From Streptococcus porcinus (GTDB lineage Bacteria > Bacillota > Bacilli > Lactobacillales > Streptococcaceae): a DNA stretch of 64,000 bases. This document shows positions 38,527-47,227 of the stretch, one piece after another. Position numbers and translations under genes: made by a program. Within the stretch, counting starts at the first letter, position 1. The number at the start of each line of letters is the position of its first letter. The stretch spans positions 2,046,001 to 2,110,000 of the forward strand of contig NZ_LR594036.1 of the NCBI RefSeq assembly GCF_901542335.1, given 5' to 3'. Under the pieces are notes generated by a model. It was not told where the DNA came from. It did no database searches and saw only the letters and a program-made list of their open reading frames with translations.

Positions 38527-39258
38527 ATGTTAACTTTTCTAATCCCAACAGCTAAAGAAATGAAAATTCCCAAGCAGAGTTTTCCTCCTAATATTCCAGA
38601 AAATAGCCAAGCTATCATAGATCAATTAGCCTCCTTATCATTCAAAGAACTGGCTTTGGCTTATAAATTAAAGGAAACTGCATGCCAAAAAGAGTTTGAT
38701 AGAATTCAGTCCATCAAAAAAGGACAAGCTCCAACTTATCCTGCATATCAGCTCTTTAATGGCCTCATGTATCGTCACCTGGACCGGGAACATTTATCTC
38801 AACAAGAGACAAACTATCTCCTCACGCATACTTTTATAACATCATCTCTATATGGTGTTATTCCAATGGATTTTCCCATCGCCGAACATCGCCTAGATTT
38901 TCAAACAAAACTTAAAATCAATGGAAAATCCTTAAAGCATTACTGGCGTGATGATTATGACTATTTCGTGAATGACAGGGAAATCATTATTTCACTTTTA
39001 TCTAGTGAATTTGAAGAAGTTTTCAGCAAAGATAATAACAACTTGTGGATAAGTCTCTTGTTTTTAGAAGAAAAAGCCGGGAGCCTAAGAAGTCATTCAA
39101 CCATCTCTAAAAAGGGTCGCGGAGACTTTCTTAAAGCTTGTGCTCAGTACAATTGTCAAGACATTCAAGATCTTAGAAACCTTGATTTTAAAGGATTCAC
39201 CTTCAGTGAAGAGCAATCAAATTGCCATAAACTTGTCTATATCAAAAAAGAGGCCTAG
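38527..39258 (+). CDS. yaaA: Peroxide stress protein YaaA (UPF0246)
   Basis: This is a 243-residue protein of the YaaA/DUF328 family (MLTFLIPTAKEMK, then AYQLFNGLMYRHLD). In E. coli YaaA limits free iron during peroxide stress. The start at 38527 matches the family N-terminus; an ORF from 38389 runs into the broken VOC gene. No ribosome binding site lies ahead of this ATG, and the promoter suggests a leaderless mRNA. The C-terminal part contains a perfect DnaA box (39044-39052). Confidence 0.9.
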   Translation: MLTFLIPTAKEMKIPKQSFPPNIPENSQAIIDQLASLSFKELALAYKLKETACQKEFDRIQSIKKGQAPTYPAYQLFNGLMYRHLDREHLSQQETNYLLTHTFITSSLYGVIPMDFPIAEHRLDFQTKLKINGKSLKHYWRDDYDYFVNDREIIISLLSSEFEEVFSKDNNNLWISLLFLEEKAGSLRSHSTISKKGRGDFLKACAQYNCQDIQDLRNLDFKGFTFSEEQSNCHKLVYIKKEA

Positions 39259-39269
39259 GCCTCTTTTTG
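39244..39269 (+). terminator. yaaA terminator
   Basis: AAAAAGAGGCC and GGCCTCTTTTT form a perfect stem around a two-base centre at the yaaA stop codon, with a T run. Confidence 0.85.
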
Positions 39270-39273
39270 ATGT

Positions 39274-39325
39274 TTATCCCCATGCCTGGATTTTATTCAC
39301 AGGTTGTGGATAAGTGTGAGGATAA
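39274..39325. promoter_or_regulatory. Cluster of four DnaA boxes between yaaA and nrdG
   Basis: TTATCCCCA (39274-39282), TTATTCACA (39293-39301), TGTGGATAA (39305-39313, a perfect box in reverse) and TGAGGATAA (39317-39325, reverse) match TTATCCACA at 8, 8, 9 and 8 of 9 positions. Start-to-start spacings are 19, 12 and 12 bp. It lies between convergent genes, so promoter control is unlikely. Confidence 0.7.
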
Positions 39326-39344
39326 ATCCTACTTATTTAGACTT

Positions 39345-39377
39345 AGAGCTATTTTTAATTATCTTAAAAATAGCTCT
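39345..39377 (-). terminator. Hairpin after nrdG
   Basis: AGAGCTATTTTTAA and TTAAAAATAGCTCT form a 14-base perfect stem around a five-base loop just past the nrdG stop. The T tract is inside the stem rather than after it, so strength is unclear. Confidence 0.6.
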
Positions 39378-39379
39378 TC

Positions 39380-39994
39380 TTAGATAAGTTTATCTCGACT
39401 GACCTGCTCGAAGGTTTGGGCACCATCATTTAGTTTTGACCAAATCACCACACAATTACGTTTCAAAGATTCTTGGACATCTATGATTCTTTGATTTGAG
39501 GATCCTCGAAACTGCAACATGAGATTTTTTTTAGTGATGTCGAAGCGACCATCCACCAAAATATCAATTAAGGACAGTAGCTCTAACTTATCGGGTGTTT
39601 CTTCCATCATTTCCTCCCAAGTATAACCAGTCCATGACCAAATATCTTTTTTGGGCAGTTCTTTTCGAATCCGTTTAATGAGTGGCAACAGTATGCCAGT
39701 GTTTAAAAAGGGTTCCCCACCTAAAAGTGTCAAACCTTGTACATAGGGTTGAGCTAAATCAGTCATAATTTGCTCTTCTAGCTCCTTGGTATATGGCATT
39801 CCAGCATTAAACGACCAAGTTGCAGCATTATAACAGCCTTTACAGTGAAACATACAACCTGATACATAGAGAGAATTACGCACGCCCTCTCCATCAACAA
39901 AATTGAATGCTTTATAATCGATAATGCGCCCCTTACTGAGTTCGTGTGATTGCCACTCCTTTGGTTTTGGATTATTCCAGCATTTCTCTGACAT
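39380..39994 (-). CDS. nrdG: Anaerobic ribonucleotide reductase activase
   Basis: This is a 204-residue radical SAM enzyme. The cluster-binding Cys47, Cys51 and Cys54 are in SGCMFHCKGCYN, and TLLGGEPF is the SAM-binding glycine motif. It uses S-adenosylmethionine to make the glycyl radical on NrdD under anaerobic conditions. It is the last gene of the minus-strand nrdD operon, six bases after the acetyltransferase gene. Confidence 0.96.
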   Translation of the reverse strand: MSEKCWNNPKPKEWQSHELSKGRIIDYKAFNFVDGEGVRNSLYVSGCMFHCKGCYNAATWSFNAGMPYTKELEEQIMTDLAQPYVQGLTLLGGEPFLNTGILLPLIKRIRKELPKKDIWSWTGYTWEEMMEETPDKLELLSLIDILVDGRFDITKKNLMLQFRGSSNQRIIDVQESLKRNCVVIWSKLNDGAQTFEQVSRDKLI

Positions 39995-40000
39995 CTGCTT

Positions 40001-40507
40001 TTACCTCTGTTTTATCCAATAACGTTCTGTCTCCCCCTGAACATCTTCTAAAAGACCACCATTTGCCAAAATTACCGACCTACTAGCGCTATTATTAACC
40101 TTGCAAGTAACAAGGATAGCGTCTATATTCTTCCCATGTGCAATGGTAATGGCTTTACGCAACATCTCCTTAGCAAAACCTTTGTTTCTCTGACTAGGTC
40201 GAACAGAATAGCCAATATGTCCTCCTGAGGCTCGCAAAGCATCTGTCAATCTTAGTCGTAAACTCAAGAAGCCAATAGCTTTCTTTGTTACTTGGTCAAA
40301 GGCTACAAATTGGATGGATGGGGCAAAGTGACTTGGAATCCCAATTCCTTGCTCAATTCTTTCATTATTTTCAAGCCAATTGTCATAGTTAAACTCTTGA
40401 GGGTTCCAAAAACCTCCATCATGCGGTGAGTCGAAATCATCGAATTCTCGCATCATCTCTACTATCGTTTCCTTATCTTCATAAGTTGGACGTCGTAATT
40501 CCATCAA
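40001..40507 (-). CDS. GNAT-family N-acetyltransferase
   Basis: This is a 168-residue protein with the GNAT acetyl-CoA motif region (HIGYSVRPSQRNKGFAKEML) and the later VNNSASRSVILANGG segment. The substrate cannot be read from sequence. It lies between the oxidoreductase gene and nrdG with gaps of only seven and six bases, so it is co-transcribed with the anaerobic ribonucleotide reductase genes, though a functional link is unknown. Confidence 0.88.
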   Translation of the reverse strand: MMELRRPTYEDKETIVEMMREFDDFDSPHDGGFWNPQEFNYDNWLENNERIEQGIGIPSHFAPSIQFVAFDQVTKKAIGFLSLRLRLTDALRASGGHIGYSVRPSQRNKGFAKEMLRKAITIAHGKNIDAILVTCKVNNSASRSVILANGGLLEDVQGETERYWIKQR

Positions 40508-40514
40508 ACTCCTC

Positions 40515-41447
40515 CTAATGTGGCAGGTTTAGGTCTAAAATACCACTTGTCTCCTCTGAACTTACAATTTGCTGGCAAATCCAATGGCTCATCAAAGTCA
40601 GTTCATTGTTGACAGGGTTGACACCATTTTTAATTGCATCTATGAAAGCATTAATAATCGACTCGAAGCCGCGTTTGTATAAGGTAGTATCCCAAGCTGA
40701 AAAACTAATTTGTTCCTGATGATTTCCCTTGAAAACTGTTAATTGATCTAGGTTTTCAAGATGCATTGTCTTCTCAGGTCCCTGAACTTCCATCACTTCT
40801 CGACGACACCCCGACTGAAGGTTCATCGTAGCTATAATCACTGTGTTCTTAGTCTCTATATTTACAACTACTTGACAAACTTTTTCTCCCTCTAACTGAT
40901 AAGAAAAAGAGCCAGTTTCAGGCTTTTCCTCTGTTAAAAACAAGGCTGTATCAAGAGGGTGGATAAAAAAATCAAACACTTTAAAAATTAATTCTCCAGG
41001 TTTGTTGCTATCATCTTTCTCGACTAAAACTTTACGCTTAGTTGACATAGTTGACAACTCCTTTACACCAGGAGCGAAACGCCGGTTAAATCCTGCCATT
41101 AGAAAGGTTCGGTTAGCCTCTGCCAGAGCATAAAGCTCCGCTACTTCCTGATATGATTCAGATAAGGGTTTGTCCATATAGACAGCGATTCCTTTTTCTA
41201 AGAATAATGCGGCTATTTGGAAATGTACTTTTGTCGCAACGTGAATAAAAACACCGTCTAGAGCTACATTAACCAAGTCTTTATAGTCATTGTAAACTAC
41301 TGAATGTGGAAAAAGAGCATCCACATCTCTTAGAGTAGCCTGCTGGCGTGTTGATATATGCCACTCAATACCACCTAGCTGGCGCATATAAGGGAGATAA
41401 GCCTTTTGGGCAATCTTCCCTAAACCAATAATGCCAAGTTTTAACAT
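40515..41447 (-). CDS. Gfo/Idh/MocA-family oxidoreductase
   Basis: This is a 310-residue protein with an N-terminal Rossmann motif (LGIIGLGKIAQKAYLP) and the DKPLSESYQEV segment with the Lys-Pro pair of this family. The C-terminal domain is the usual beta-sheet dimer part. It probably oxidises or reduces a sugar or related compound with NAD(P). Substrate unknown. It lies within the nrdD-nrdG operon. Confidence 0.85.
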   Translation of the reverse strand: MLKLGIIGLGKIAQKAYLPYMRQLGGIEWHISTRQQATLRDVDALFPHSVVYNDYKDLVNVALDGVFIHVATKVHFQIAALFLEKGIAVYMDKPLSESYQEVAELYALAEANRTFLMAGFNRRFAPGVKELSTMSTKRKVLVEKDDSNKPGELIFKVFDFFIHPLDTALFLTEEKPETGSFSYQLEGEKVCQVVVNIETKNTVIIATMNLQSGCRREVMEVQGPEKTMHLENLDQLTVFKGNHQEQISFSAWDTTLYKRGFESIINAFIDAIKNGVNPVNNELTLMSHWICQQIVSSEETSGILDLNLPH

Positions 41448-41468
41448 TAACTCCTACTTTCTAGCCGC

Positions 41469-41618
41469 TTATTTTTGAGATTGCTTTTTAGCTTTCTCTA
41501 GAAATTGAGCTTTTAAATCTTTGACCTTATCTTTTTTGCGTCCATTCTGTTGTAACTGTTTTTCGTGGAATCTTTCTACTTGCTGCATTCCTTTATAATC
41601 TAATTGATACTTTCCCAT
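41469..41618 (-). CDS. Small basic protein in the nrdD operon (49 aa)
   Basis: The 49-codon frame begins MGKYQLDYKGMQQVERFHEK and ends KKQSQK. AAAGTGAG precedes its ATG at 41618. It is rich in Lys, Gln and Glu and predicted helical, with no cysteines or membrane segment. It lies 108 bp after nrdD and 21 bp before the oxidoreductase gene. I do not know its function; position and ribosome binding site support a real gene. Confidence 0.72.
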   Translation of the reverse strand: MGKYQLDYKGMQQVERFHEKQLQQNGRKKDKVKDLKAQFLEKAKKQSQK

Positions 41619-41726
41619 TGTCTACTCACTTTCTTTGCTGATACTATTAGTTAAATAAAAGATTGCCTACCCTAAGCAACCTTTTAAGCATAACATCATT
41701 TTTTTAAATTGCTAGTCTCATTATTT

Positions 41727-43922
41727 TTATACACCTGGATACTTAATAGTTGATCCATTCATATGCTTCACCCGTGCTGATATTTCTTTATGACGACCCT
41801 TAACCATTGGGCGAGCTTGAGGGTTGCCTAAATAACCACAAGTACGTTTGACAACATCGACTGTCTTAGGATCATTATTGCCACAATTAGGACAAGCAAA
41901 GCCACGTTCAGTTGGTGTAAAGTCTCCTTCAAACTGACATTGATAACATTTATCAATAGGGGTATTGGTCCCTAGATAACCAACACGATCATACGCATAA
42001 TCCCAAACAGCTTCTAAAGCTTTAGGATTTTGTTGCAATACTGGGTACTCACAGTAATGAATGAACCCCCCAGATGCTCCGGCTTCTGGATAGACCTTCT
42101 CAAAGTCTAACTTTTCAAAAGGTGTTGGATTTTTACGCACATCATAGTGGAATGAATTCGTATAATATTCTTTATCTGTAATATTTTCAAGTATTCCAAA
42201 TTTTTCAATATCTAAGCGGCAAAAGCGATCTGTCAGGCTTTCTGATGGTGTAGAATAAACAGAGAAATGGTAGCCATAGCTATTTGACCACTCTTCACAA
42301 GCTGATTTCATAACTTTAATGATAGCTACAGTAAAATCTTTTGCTTCTGAATTATCTTCCCAGTCCCCACCATAGAAAACAGATGCTACTTCATAAAGAC
42401 CAATATAGCCTAAGGATACCGTTGCGCGACGGTTTTTGAAAAGTTCATCAACACTATCAGTCTTATTTAGACGTTTGCCAAAAGCACCATATTGATAAAG
42501 GATTGGTGCATTTGCAGGGGTTGCTTCCTTAACTCGCTCAACACGATAGACCAAGGCATCTTTACCAATAGTGAGCCTTTCTTTAAAAAGTTCCCAGAAT
42601 TTTTCCATATCACCATTTGATTCTAGGGCAATCCGTGGTAAATTCAAAGTCACAACACCCAAATTCATACGTCCAGATGTAACATCTTGTCCCTGCTCAT
42701 CTTTCCATCCTTGAAGGAAGGAACGACAACCCATAGGTGCTTTAAATGATCCTGTCAAGTCAATAATTTTGTCATAAGATAGCATATCAGGATACATGCG
42801 TTTTGTAGCACATTCTAAGGCTAGTTGCTTGATATCGTAATTAGGAGAATCTTCTTCTAGATTTAAGCCACGTTTTAAGGTGAAAATTAGTTTTGGGAAA
42901 ATCGCTGTTCGATGCTCACTCCCTAAACCTTTAATACGTATCTCTAGAATGGCTTTCTGAATCTCTCGCTCAAACCAAGATTCTCCTAAACCAAAACCTA
43001 ACGATGTAAATGGTGTTTGACCATTAGAAGTAAAGAGAGTGTTAATCTCATATTCCAAAGACTGCATTGCATCATAGATATCTTTTTTAGTTTTTTCAAA
43101 CGCATATTCTTCACGCTTTTCCGCAACTACCCATTTTTCAGCATCAGCCATGTGTTTCTTGTAATTCAACTCAGCATATGGAGCTAAAAACTCATCAATA
43201 CGATCTGCTGTACATCCCCCGTACTGACTTGAAGCAACGTTAGCAATGATTTGAGAGATTTGAGCCGTTGCAGTTTGGATAGATTTTGGACTCTCCACTT
43301 CGGCATTACCGATTTTGAATCCTTTAGCTAACATCCCTTGAAAATCAATTAAACAGCAATTTGTCATCGGAGTGTAAGGACTATAGTCCAAATCATGATA
43401 ATGAATGTCTCCTTTTTGATGAGCGTTTGCAACATGGGGAGGTAACATTTTAAGACCAATAGACTTACCCACTATACCAGCTGTTAAATCTCTTTGCGTA
43501 TTAAAAACATCACTATCTTTGTTAGCATTTTCGTTAACCACCGATTGGTCTTTTTGTAACAGTTTATCAATGGTAAAATTAATATCAGTTGCTTGAGAAC
43601 GAGCAAAATCACGCTGTGTTCTATAATTAATGTATTCTTTTGCTATAGCATATTCATTTGCTGATAATAATTCATGCTCCACAATATTTTGAATTTCATA
43701 AATTTTAACATTCTTAGGGAAACGATCTCTAATTTCAGCTACAACACGTTCTGAAATAGCCTCTAACTTTGCTTCAACCAAGGGGGACATTGGGGTTACT
43801 TCCATACTAGCCTTTAACAAAGCACTATAGATTTTAGTTGTGTCAAAAGACACTAAACGACCATCACGTTTTATCACTTTTATATCCGGTTGAACAACTA
43901 ATGTTTCTTTTTCATGTGTCAT
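41727..43922 (-). CDS. nrdD: Anaerobic ribonucleoside-triphosphate reductase
   Basis: This is a 731-residue class III reductase making deoxyribonucleotides without oxygen. An N-terminal ATP-cone (VIKRDGRLVSFDTTKIYSAL) gives allosteric control. The catalytic glycyl radical is probably Gly696 in RTCGYLGN. A zinc site is formed by the CYQC and CPNC pairs just before it. It starts a minus-strand operon leading to nrdG. Two NrdR-like boxes sit ahead of its -10 (TATAAT, 43948-43953). Confidence 0.98.
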   Translation of the reverse strand: MTHEKETLVVQPDIKVIKRDGRLVSFDTTKIYSALLKASMEVTPMSPLVEAKLEAISERVVAEIRDRFPKNVKIYEIQNIVEHELLSANEYAIAKEYINYRTQRDFARSQATDINFTIDKLLQKDQSVVNENANKDSDVFNTQRDLTAGIVGKSIGLKMLPPHVANAHQKGDIHYHDLDYSPYTPMTNCCLIDFQGMLAKGFKIGNAEVESPKSIQTATAQISQIIANVASSQYGGCTADRIDEFLAPYAELNYKKHMADAEKWVVAEKREEYAFEKTKKDIYDAMQSLEYEINTLFTSNGQTPFTSLGFGLGESWFEREIQKAILEIRIKGLGSEHRTAIFPKLIFTLKRGLNLEEDSPNYDIKQLALECATKRMYPDMLSYDKIIDLTGSFKAPMGCRSFLQGWKDEQGQDVTSGRMNLGVVTLNLPRIALESNGDMEKFWELFKERLTIGKDALVYRVERVKEATPANAPILYQYGAFGKRLNKTDSVDELFKNRRATVSLGYIGLYEVASVFYGGDWEDNSEAKDFTVAIIKVMKSACEEWSNSYGYHFSVYSTPSESLTDRFCRLDIEKFGILENITDKEYYTNSFHYDVRKNPTPFEKLDFEKVYPEAGASGGFIHYCEYPVLQQNPKALEAVWDYAYDRVGYLGTNTPIDKCYQCQFEGDFTPTERGFACPNCGNNDPKTVDVVKRTCGYLGNPQARPMVKGRHKEISARVKHMNGSTIKYPGV

Positions 43923-43947
43923 CTTGTCATTTCTCCTTACTTGGACT

Positions 43948-43953
43948 ATTATA
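43948..43953 (-). promoter_or_regulatory. nrdD -10 element
   Basis: TATAAT on the minus strand, with TTGATT at 43970-43975 sixteen bases upstream as -35. The -35 overlaps the proximal NrdR-like box, a position that would allow direct repression. Confidence 0.65.
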
Positions 43954-43964
43954 TCACTCCATTC

Positions 43965-44019
43965 AAAAAAATCAATATGTTGTGTTAATAAATTTTTAAT
44001 AACACAACATATTGATTTT
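43965..44019 (-). terminator. Hairpin combining a terminator with two NrdR-like boxes
   Basis: Perfect 20-base arms (43968-43987 and 44000-44019) flank a 12-base loop and end in seven T on the minus strand, a good terminator for the membrane protein gene ending at 44024. Each arm also contains a 16-base NrdR-box-like sequence (43970-43985 and 44002-44017), 13 of 16 matches to ACACWATATATWGTGT. Their centres are 32 bp apart, as in known NrdR operator pairs. Confidence 0.7.
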
Positions 44020-44023
44020 CAAC

Positions 44024-45586
44024 TTATTTTTGCTGATAAATGTGAAAGCTTGTTATATCAGTTTTAGTGATTAATCGATAGTCTCGCTTAAGCTGTTTCT
44101 TTAGCGTTTTTGGTAATGGACAATTCTTATTCACAATAATATATTGAGCTCTATTTTGAAGTAGTTCATCAATCAAGATACGTTTATGCGCCGCCTTCTT
44201 AACATTAACAGAGGGAGAGGCAAATTGTGAAGCGGCTTTCCGCTGACTTTCTAAATAGATTTGCGAACTGCTATCCCATACGTAAATTTTATCTGACTTT
44301 GCTATGTGTCCCTTGATATAGCTAACAACCTCTTGTCTTCCTTGATTGAGATGATTTTGATAACGATATTGTTGTATCGCCAAAGCAAGAGACAAAGTAA
44401 TGACAATAAGAGGTAGATAATAGGTTTTTTTGAAATAAAGATTGATAATAGCCAGCAGACCATTTGGCTGTCTTCTTACTCGGCGATGACTACGTATTTT
44501 CTGAGACGCATGATAAAGTTGACCAAATGGTGCGGTAATCAAAAATAAGCTAAAAGGTAATAATGGTAAAAGATGATATGGGTAATAATCACCACTTAAA
44601 CCAGCAATAATAAGATAAATCATAATTGTAGCGAGAAGAGGATACTTAATATAAGCATCTATTTGTTCTTCTTTTCCTTTTATAGAGGAAGCCAAACTAT
44701 AAAAGAAGCCGATACCCCCTAAAAAACCAAAATAAACCAAAAAAGAAAGAAAAATCGGCAAAGTCCCAACTCTAAAATAAGAAAATTGATACAAAACGGC
44801 TTGAGACAAGTACGGGCTTAAAATTTGTAAATTTAAAATAAAATAGCCAACAACATAGAAGACCAAGAGGAGTCCTAATATAATGGCTAATAATTGGTAG
44901 AAACCTCTTGCGAAATGTCTTAATCTAGAATTATAGCTTATGATAGCTAAGGTAACTATAAACCAAAAAACTAGTGTCCTAGGTTCTAAGAGCATAGATA
45001 GTGCAGCTGCAATTCCAAATAAAATAAAGGCCTCATCCTTGGTTAATCCAGCAAAATATTTTGTCAAAAACCAAAGCGTTACCAAGACAAATGGCATTGC
45101 GAATTGAATAGGATAGATACCCCCAAAACCTAGGCTAGCAAGCAAAATAAAATAGAGTATCGTAAAAGCCAATGAAATTTTACGATTTGCTGTTACAAAC
45201 TGAACCAATTTATAAAAATAAATTCCGGCCATATAGAATGCCACTACTTCCATGAAAACCAACCACCAAGTTGAGCATAAATAATAGCTTAAAGCTATTA
45301 AGACAAAGTAAAGCATTCCTCCGGTTGTAAAAATATCACTGTAGGGAATTTGTCCTTTGGTTAACATCATCCCAATGTAAAGGTTTTGGTTTTGTAATGG
45401 GTTTGCCCAATGCGTCAATAAAGGATTGGCCACACTAAAAAAAGCTACTAAAAAACTGATTATTAGAATATAAATTTTATGTAAACCTGGAACCTTTGTT
45501 TCGTACTTTGTTGTATGAATAGTTGGACCATCATCAACCTGAAAATCCTTTGTAGTTGCAGTAGTATTATCAGTCATTTGACTCAC
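44024..45586 (-). CDS. Polytopic membrane protein, possible GT-C-type glycosyltransferase
   Basis: This is a 520-residue protein with about eleven membrane segments from residue 35 to 410, then a soluble C-terminal domain of about 110 residues with a Rossmann-like pattern (SDKIYVWDSSSQIYLESQR). NQNLYIGMMLTKGQIPYSDIF in the first outer loop resembles GT-C glycosyltransferases of the PMT/ArnT type, which use lipid-linked sugars. The exact family is not recognised, so the role in wall or surface glycan work is a guess. Confidence 0.55.
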   Translation of the reverse strand: MSQMTDNTTATTKDFQVDDGPTIHTTKYETKVPGLHKIYILIISFLVAFFSVANPLLTHWANPLQNQNLYIGMMLTKGQIPYSDIFTTGGMLYFVLIALSYYLCSTWWLVFMEVVAFYMAGIYFYKLVQFVTANRKISLAFTILYFILLASLGFGGIYPIQFAMPFVLVTLWFLTKYFAGLTKDEAFILFGIAAALSMLLEPRTLVFWFIVTLAIISYNSRLRHFARGFYQLLAIILGLLLVFYVVGYFILNLQILSPYLSQAVLYQFSYFRVGTLPIFLSFLVYFGFLGGIGFFYSLASSIKGKEEQIDAYIKYPLLATIMIYLIIAGLSGDYYPYHLLPLLPFSLFLITAPFGQLYHASQKIRSHRRVRRQPNGLLAIINLYFKKTYYLPLIVITLSLALAIQQYRYQNHLNQGRQEVVSYIKGHIAKSDKIYVWDSSSQIYLESQRKAASQFASPSVNVKKAAHKRILIDELLQNRAQYIIVNKNCPLPKTLKKQLKRDYRLITKTDITSFHIYQQK

Positions 45587-45683
45587 TTATTTTCTCCTTG
45601 AAATGTCATACAACAAGTATATCAGATTATAACATTTAGTCAATTTGAAGTTCTAAAGCCATAGCTACCAAGCTATTTTTAGG

Positions 45684-45710
45684 AAAAATAAAAGACCCAA
45701 AGGGCCTATT
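45684..45710 (-). terminator. Terminator after the DUF1292 gene
   Basis: A short GC-rich stem (AGGCCC with GGGTCT, one G-U pair) is followed by TTTTATTTTT on the minus strand. Confidence 0.65.
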
Positions 45711-45711
45711 A

Positions 45712-46017
45712 TCATTCTTCGTCTAAAAAGCTGTTAAAGACTTCTTCAATCATGTCCCATTCAGCGTCAGAATCTTCAGGGATTGGTTGTAAGTCACCTT
45801 CAGTTCCATCTTCGTTTTCAGTGAATGAGTAGGCTTGAATTTCAATCTCTCCAGATTCATCCTCTTCAGAACCAGCAGGTACGAGTAGAACATAATTCTT
45901 TCCAAATTCTTCTTTTCCATCAATGGTTAATAAAATTTCGAACAATGATTCATTTCCTTGTTCATCAACAAGTGTAATAACTTCATGTTCATGGTCATGA
46001 TCGTGATTGTGTCCCAT
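45712..46017 (-). CDS. DUF1292 (YrzB-like) protein
   Basis: This is a 101-residue, very acidic protein. A His/Asp-rich N-terminus ([12 protein letters not shown]) may bind metal. The DUF1292 core ([20 protein letters not shown], then YVLLVPA) follows. Function is unknown in the family. It lies 14 bp after yqgF in the conserved order ireB-yqgF-DUF1292 found across Firmicutes. Confidence 0.9.
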   Translation of the reverse strand: MGHNHDHDHEHEVITLVDEQGNESLFEILLTIDGKEEFGKNYVLLVPAGSEEDESGEIEIQAYSFTENEDGTEGDLQPIPEDSDAEWDMIEEVFNSFLDEE

Positions 46018-46031
46018 TTTTTTCTCCTTAA

Positions 46032-46451
46032 TTAATAGGTTCTATCTAAATAATTTTGCAAAATAAGTTGTGCAGCAAGTTTGTCAATAACTTTTTTGCG
46101 CTTGCCCCGACTAATATCTGCTTGTTCAATTAGCATTCGTTCAGCTTCAACAGTTGTCAATCGCTCATCTTGGTAGACAACTGGAATCTTGAATAGTTCT
46201 TGTATTTTTTGACCATAGGCTTGGCTTGCTTCCACCCGAGGACCACTGGTATTATTCATATTCTTTGGTAAGCCAACAACAAATTGTGAGACATCATACT
46301 GCGCTACCAACTCACTGAGCCGATCAAAGCCAAAAGCTTGGTTGTCTTCATCAATCTTTATAATTTCGAGACCTTGAGCAGTAAACCCAAGTGGGTCACT
46401 GATGGCAACACCTACGGTTTTTGAACCAACATCCAAACCCATTATTCTCAT
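46032..46451 (-). CDS. yqgF: Pre-16S rRNA nuclease YqgF/RuvX
   Basis: This is a 139-residue RNase H-fold nuclease ([19 protein letters not shown]) with the [10 protein letters not shown] and [10 protein letters not shown] motifs. It trims the 5' end of 16S rRNA precursors, though it was first called a Holliday junction resolvase. Its start overlaps the end of ireB by four bases, and DUF1292 follows, in the usual operon. Confidence 0.95.
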   Translation of the reverse strand: MRIMGLDVGSKTVGVAISDPLGFTAQGLEIIKIDEDNQAFGFDRLSELVAQYDVSQFVVGLPKNMNNTSGPRVEASQAYGQKIQELFKIPVVYQDERLTTVEAERMLIEQADISRGKRKKVIDKLAAQLILQNYLDRTY

Positions 46452-46717
46452 TTAACGTCAATCCCATTTCCTTGTAAATAATAGCGGACAAGTTCTTCTA
46501 CAATTTCATCACGTTCATATTTACGGATTTGATTTCTGGCATCATTATATCTCGGAACATAAGCAGGGTCTCCACTTAACACGTAACCAACGATTTGATT
46601 AATTGGATTATAACCTTTTTCCTCTAAAGAATGGTAAACAGCAGTAAGTGTTTCACTAATTTCCTTTTTATCCCCATCGTCTAATTTAAAGCGGACTGTT
46701 TCATCTGTAAATCCCAT
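46448..46717 (-). CDS. IreB-family regulatory phosphoprotein (DUF965)
   Basis: This is an 89-residue protein ([24 protein letters not shown]). In Enterococcus the homologue IreB is phosphorylated by a PASTA-domain Ser/Thr kinase near its N-terminal threonines and tunes cephalosporin resistance; Thr5 here is in the matching place. It overlaps yqgF by four bases. Confidence 0.9.
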   Translation of the reverse strand: MGFTDETVRFKLDDGDKKEISETLTAVYHSLEEKGYNPINQIVGYVLSGDPAYVPRYNDARNQIRKYERDEIVEELVRYYLQGNGIDVK

Positions 46718-46803
46718 ACTTACACCTTCTTTCTAAACTAAGTGCTATGATATATTATAGCTTATTTTTTGATAATTAACAAGAAATCTAGTTATTAGAG
46801 CAT

Positions 46804-46831
46804 AAAAAAAGCTCCTAAACAGAGCTTTTTA
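46804..46831 (-). terminator. spxA terminator
   Basis: AAAAAGCTC pairs with GAGCTTTTT around a seven-base loop and ends in T on the minus strand. It overlaps the spxA stop. Confidence 0.85.
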
Positions 46832-47227
46832 CAGGGCAGCACGCAAACGTGCTTCTGTATTTTCAATATTACGAATAGAGCGTGGCAAGAAAGCCCTAAT
46901 ATCATCTTCTTTATAGCCAACTTGAAGGCGTTTATCATCAATCAAAATAGGACTTTTGAGAATACGAGGATTGTCCTGAATCAAATCAATAACTTCACTA
47001 ACACTTAATTCTTCAATATCACAGTTTAGTGCCTTTGCATAACGGTTTTTAGATGAGACAATGCTCTCAACACCATTTTCTGTTTTTGAAAGAATTTCCA
47101 AAATTTCTTCTTTTGTTAAAGGTTCTTTTCCTAAATTCTGTTCTTTATATGGGAGCTTGTGACCATTTAACCAAGTTTTGGCCTTTTTACAGCTCGTACA
47201 ACTTGAAATCGTATAAATTTTTATCAT
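46829..47227 (-). CDS. spxA: Spx-family transcriptional regulator
   Basis: This is a 132-residue ArsC-like regulator that binds the RNA polymerase alpha C-terminal domain under thiol stress. The redox pair Cys10/Cys13 is in SSCTSCKK. The start MIKIYTISSC at 47227 is used; an upstream ATG at 47269 would overlap the -10 (TACAAT, 47260-47265) and is not credible. Streptococci have two Spx proteins; the recA-side position fits spxA1, which I cannot verify. Confidence 0.95.
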   Translation of the reverse strand: MIKIYTISSCTSCKKAKTWLNGHKLPYKEQNLGKEPLTKEEILEILSKTENGVESIVSSKNRYAKALNCDIEELSVSEVIDLIQDNPRILKSPILIDDKRLQVGYKEDDIRAFLPRSIRNIENTEARLRAAL

